Assembly: GCA_040391135.1 (NCBI GenBank) | Contig: JBEBYL010000010.1 | Location: 41,065-105,064 of the forward strand | Reading direction: 5' to 3' | DNA from: G025836975 sp040391135 | GTDB lineage: Bacteria; Pseudomonadota; Gammaproteobacteria; Burkholderiales; Burkholderiaceae_B | Length of the DNA: 64,000 bases | Shown here: positions 61,855 to 64,000 of the stretch, piece by piece | How positions within the stretch are numbered: position 1 is the first letter of the stretch | How the letters are laid out: each line of letters starts with the position of its first letter | Notes under the pieces: model-generated | What the model saw: only the letters and a program-made list of their open reading frames with translations | The model's database searches: none | What the model was told of the DNA's origin: nothing | Made by a program: the position numbers and the translations under genes

Positions 61855-64000
61855 ATGGAAGCGATACGCATCCGGGGCGCCCGAACGCACAACCTTAAGA
61901 ATATTTCGGTTGATTTGCCGCGCCACAAGCTGGTGGTGGTAACGGGTCTGTCCGGGTCGGGAAAATCATCATTGGCCTTCGATACCCTGTATGCGGAAGG
62001 CCAGCGCCGCTATGTGGAAAGTCTTTCAGCCTACGCGCGGCAATTCCTTCAGCTTATGGACAAGCCCGACGTCGACCTGATCGAAGGGCTGTCGCCGGCC
62101 ATCTCGATCGAACAGAAGTCGGCGGGTCACAACCCGCGCTCGACGGTCGGCACCATTACGGAAATCCACGATTACCTGCGCTTATTGTACGCACGGGTCG
62201 GCACGCCTTATTGTCCCGACCACGGCCTGCCGCTCCAGGCTCAAAGCGTCAGCCAGATGGTGGACAAAGTACAAAGCTGGGCGCCCGATACCCGGCTGGC
62301 CATCCTGGCGCCGCTGGCGCGCTCGCGCAAAGGCAGCTTCGAAGACGAATGTGCAAGCTTGCAGGCGCAGGGCTTCGTGCGCTTGCGCGTGAACGGCGAG
62401 ATGGTGTCCATTGACCAGTTGTCGCCCTTGAAGAAAACCGGGAAGCACGATTTCGATGTCGTGGTCGACAGGCTGCGCGTCAAGCCGGAAAGCCAGCAGC
62501 GCCTGGCCGAAAGCTTCGAGACGGCATTGAACCTGGCCGAGGGCCGCGTCATCGCGCTGAACATGGATACCAACGAAGAGCATGCCTTTTCCAGCCGCTA
62601 CGCCTGTCCGGTCTGCCATCACAGCCTGACCGAACTGGAGCCGCGCCTGTTCAGCTTCAACAATCCCGTGGGCGCCTGTCCCACCTGCGACGGCCTGGGC
62701 TGCGTGGATTTCTTCGATCCCAAGCGCGTCGTGGCCTTTCCGGAACTTAGCCTGGCCAGCGGCGCCATTAATGGCTGGGATAGGCGCAACGCGTTTACAC
62801 ACACCTTGCTTACCAGCCTGGCGGCCCATTACGGATTCGACATCGACACCCCGTTCGAGGATCTGCCTGAAGACATCCGCGAGCGCATCCTGTTCGGTTC
62901 GGGCGACGAGGCCATACCTTTCCTGTATCTGAACGAGAAGGGGCGCAGCACCGTCAAGAATCATCCTTTCGAGGGGGTTATTCCCAACCTGGAGCGGCGC
63001 TGGCGCGAGACCGATTCCAGCGCGGTGCGCGAGGAATTGGGCAAGTACCGGCACACCAAGACCTGTCCCGACTGCCATGGTTCGCGCCTGCGCGCCGAGG
63101 CCCGCCACGTCCTTATCGGCGACGAGCGCGGCGAGGCCGAGCGCCGTGGCCGCGCCATCTTCGAAGTCGAGGCGCTGTCGCTGGCCGATTGCCTGGCCTG
63201 GTTCCAGGACTTGGCCCTTGGCGGCGCCAAGAAAGAGATTGCCGACCGCATCGTGCGCGAAATCGAAGCGCGCCTGCAATTCCTGAACAATGTGGGGCTG
63301 AACTACCTTTCGCTCGATCGCAGCGCCGATACCATCTCGGGCGGCGAAGCGCAGCGCATACGCCTGGCCAGCCAGATCGGGTCGGGGCTGACAGGTGTGA
63401 TGTACGTGCTGGACGAGCCCTCCATCGGCCTGCACCAGCGCGACAATGATCGCCTTATCCAGACACTGCAGCACTTGCGCGACTTGGGCAACAGCGTCAT
63501 TGTGGTCGAGCATGATGAAGACATGATCCGCTCGGCTGATTTCGTGCTGGACATGGGCCCCGGCGCCGGCGAACACGGCGGCCAGATCGTGGCGCAAGGC
63601 ACGCCGCAGGAACTGGCCGCGAACGATCAATCGCTGACCGGCCAGTACCTGAGCGGCGCCCGCGCCATCGCCATCCCGCCCCGCCGCGCCATCGCACCCG
63701 ACCAGGCCTGGCTGGAACTGAAGGGCTGCACCGGCAATAACCTGAAATCCGTGGACCTGGCCATACCCATGGGCAGGCTGGTGTGCATCACCGGGGTTTC
63801 GGGCTCGGGCAAGTCCACGCTGATCAACGACACCCTGGCCACCGCGGTGGCCCAGAAGCTGCACCGGGCGCAAACCGAGCCAGCACCCTACGAGTCGCTT
63901 GAAGGCCTGTCGAACTTCGACAAGATCATCAGCGTGGATCAAAGTCCCATCGGCCGCACGCCGCGCAGCAATCCCGCCACCTATACCGGCATGTTCACCC
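61855..64000 (+). CDS. uvrA: Excinuclease ABC subunit A, 3' end outside the window
   Basis: DNA-damage recognition ATPase of nucleotide excision repair. ATG 61855 opens MEAIRIRGARTHNLKNISVD, Walker A GLSGSGKSSLAFDT, then YVESLSAYARQFLQLMDKPDVD. Zinc motifs CPVCH and CPTC (near residue 255-280) and CPDC follow, the first ABC signature ISGGEAQRIRLASQIG, Walker B YVLDEPSIGLHQRD, and the second Walker A GVSGSGKSTLIND near the window end. About 715 of some 950 residues are present without a stop. Confidence 0.96.
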   Translation, partial: MEAIRIRGARTHNLKNISVDLPRHKLVVVTGLSGSGKSSLAFDTLYAEGQRRYVESLSAYARQFLQLMDKPDVDLIEGLSPAISIEQKSAGHNPRSTVGTITEIHDYLRLLYARVGTPYCPDHGLPLQAQSVSQMVDKVQSWAPDTRLAILAPLARSRKGSFEDECASLQAQGFVRLRVNGEMVSIDQLSPLKKTGKHDFDVVVDRLRVKPESQQRLAESFETALNLAEGRVIALNMDTNEEHAFSSRYACPVCHHSLTELEPRLFSFNNPVGACPTCDGLGCVDFFDPKRVVAFPELSLASGAINGWDRRNAFTHTLLTSLAAHYGFDIDTPFEDLPEDIRERILFGSGDEAIPFLYLNEKGRSTVKNHPFEGVIPNLERRWRETDSSAVREELGKYRHTKTCPDCHGSRLRAEARHVLIGDERGEAERRGRAIFEVEALSLADCLAWFQDLALGGAKKEIADRIVREIEARLQFLNNVGLNYLSLDRSADTISGGEAQRIRLASQIGSGLTGVMYVLDEPSIGLHQRDNDRLIQTLQHLRDLGNSVIVVEHDEDMIRSADFVLDMGPGAGEHGGQIVAQGTPQELAANDQSLTGQYLSGARAIAIPPRRAIAPDQAWLELKGCTGNNLKSVDLAIPMGRLVCITGVSGSGKSTLINDTLATAVAQKLHRAQTEPAPYESLEGLSNFDKIISVDQSPIGRTPRSNPATYTGMFT

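Noticed and set aside
62182..63942. 586-codon minus-strand frame
   Set aside because: Antisense to uvrA; the uvrA frame carries all catalytic and zinc motifs.
1..64000. CRISPR arrays, tRNA or rRNA genes
   Set aside because: No regularly spaced repeats, cloverleaf patterns or rRNA stretches noticed on reading; no scan with a dedicated program was possible.

Overview
The window reads as chromosomal DNA of a GC-rich (about 60%) betaproteobacterium of the family Alcaligenaceae (Bordetella / Achromobacter / Pusillimonas relatives). The clues are a zinc-ribbon gene, a DUF502 gene and aspS in a row, two Bug-type (tripartite tricarboxylate) solute-binding proteins beside catabolic genes, tandem cyanophycin synthetase genes and a Vi-antigen-type capsule locus. 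The genus call is inference from gene content, not from a database comparison.

Layout. 0-10.9 kb: housekeeping and stress genes. These are a truncated CPA1 antiporter, rpoH with a perfect CIRCE operator, a LivK-like binding protein, the glutathione-dependent formaldehyde pair frmA-fghA, clsB with an endonuclease-fold gene, and fmdB-type gene, DUF502 gene and aspS. 10.9-20.6 kb: single metabolic genes, namely a membrane antiporter, a GMC oxidoreductase, ubiA preceded by a 36-codon gene, an aminotransferase, a 41-codon membrane protein gene, a Rieske oxygenase behind a 25-bp palindrome, a 2OG-Fe oxygenase, an orphan amino-acid ABC ATPase, a dienelactone hydrolase and a DUF3008 gene.

20.7-29.7 kb: a cyanophycin locus. 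Two cyanophycin synthetases (one short, one full length) are divergent from an ABC transporter with an extra N-terminal domain and a DUF1854 gene. They end against a gene for a Tgl-type transglutaminase, a family known from Bacillus spore coats. 29.8-37.5 kb: a catabolic operon (Bug receptor, MDR reductase, aldehyde dehydrogenase, Fe-alcohol dehydrogenase, HMG-CoA-lyase-type enzyme, CaiB CoA-transferase) with a strong promoter, a palindrome at its start and an IclR regulator gene at its end. The enzyme set fits oxidation of an omega-hydroxy acid to a dicarboxylate, CoA activation and retro-Claisen cleavage; mevalonate to HMG-CoA is one candidate. 37.7-44.5 kb: a P-loop protein, D-tartrate dehydratase with a divergent LysR regulator, a second Bug receptor with an amidase and a GntR regulator, and a TRIC-type channel.

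44.5-59.9 kb: a capsule island on the minus strand, bounded by AT-rich DNA and a decayed IS3-family element. Its gene order tviB, tviD, tviE, vexA, vexB, vexC, vexD, vexE, plus a PL1 lyase (vexL-like), is that of the Vi-antigen locus, but tviC is absent. The vexC-position protein has lost the Walker A, signature, Walker B and H-loop motifs, and the VexB-type permease carries about 200 extra N-terminal residues. This is the most unusual part of the window. 59.9-64 kb: ssb, an MFS transporter gene and the 5' part of uvrA.
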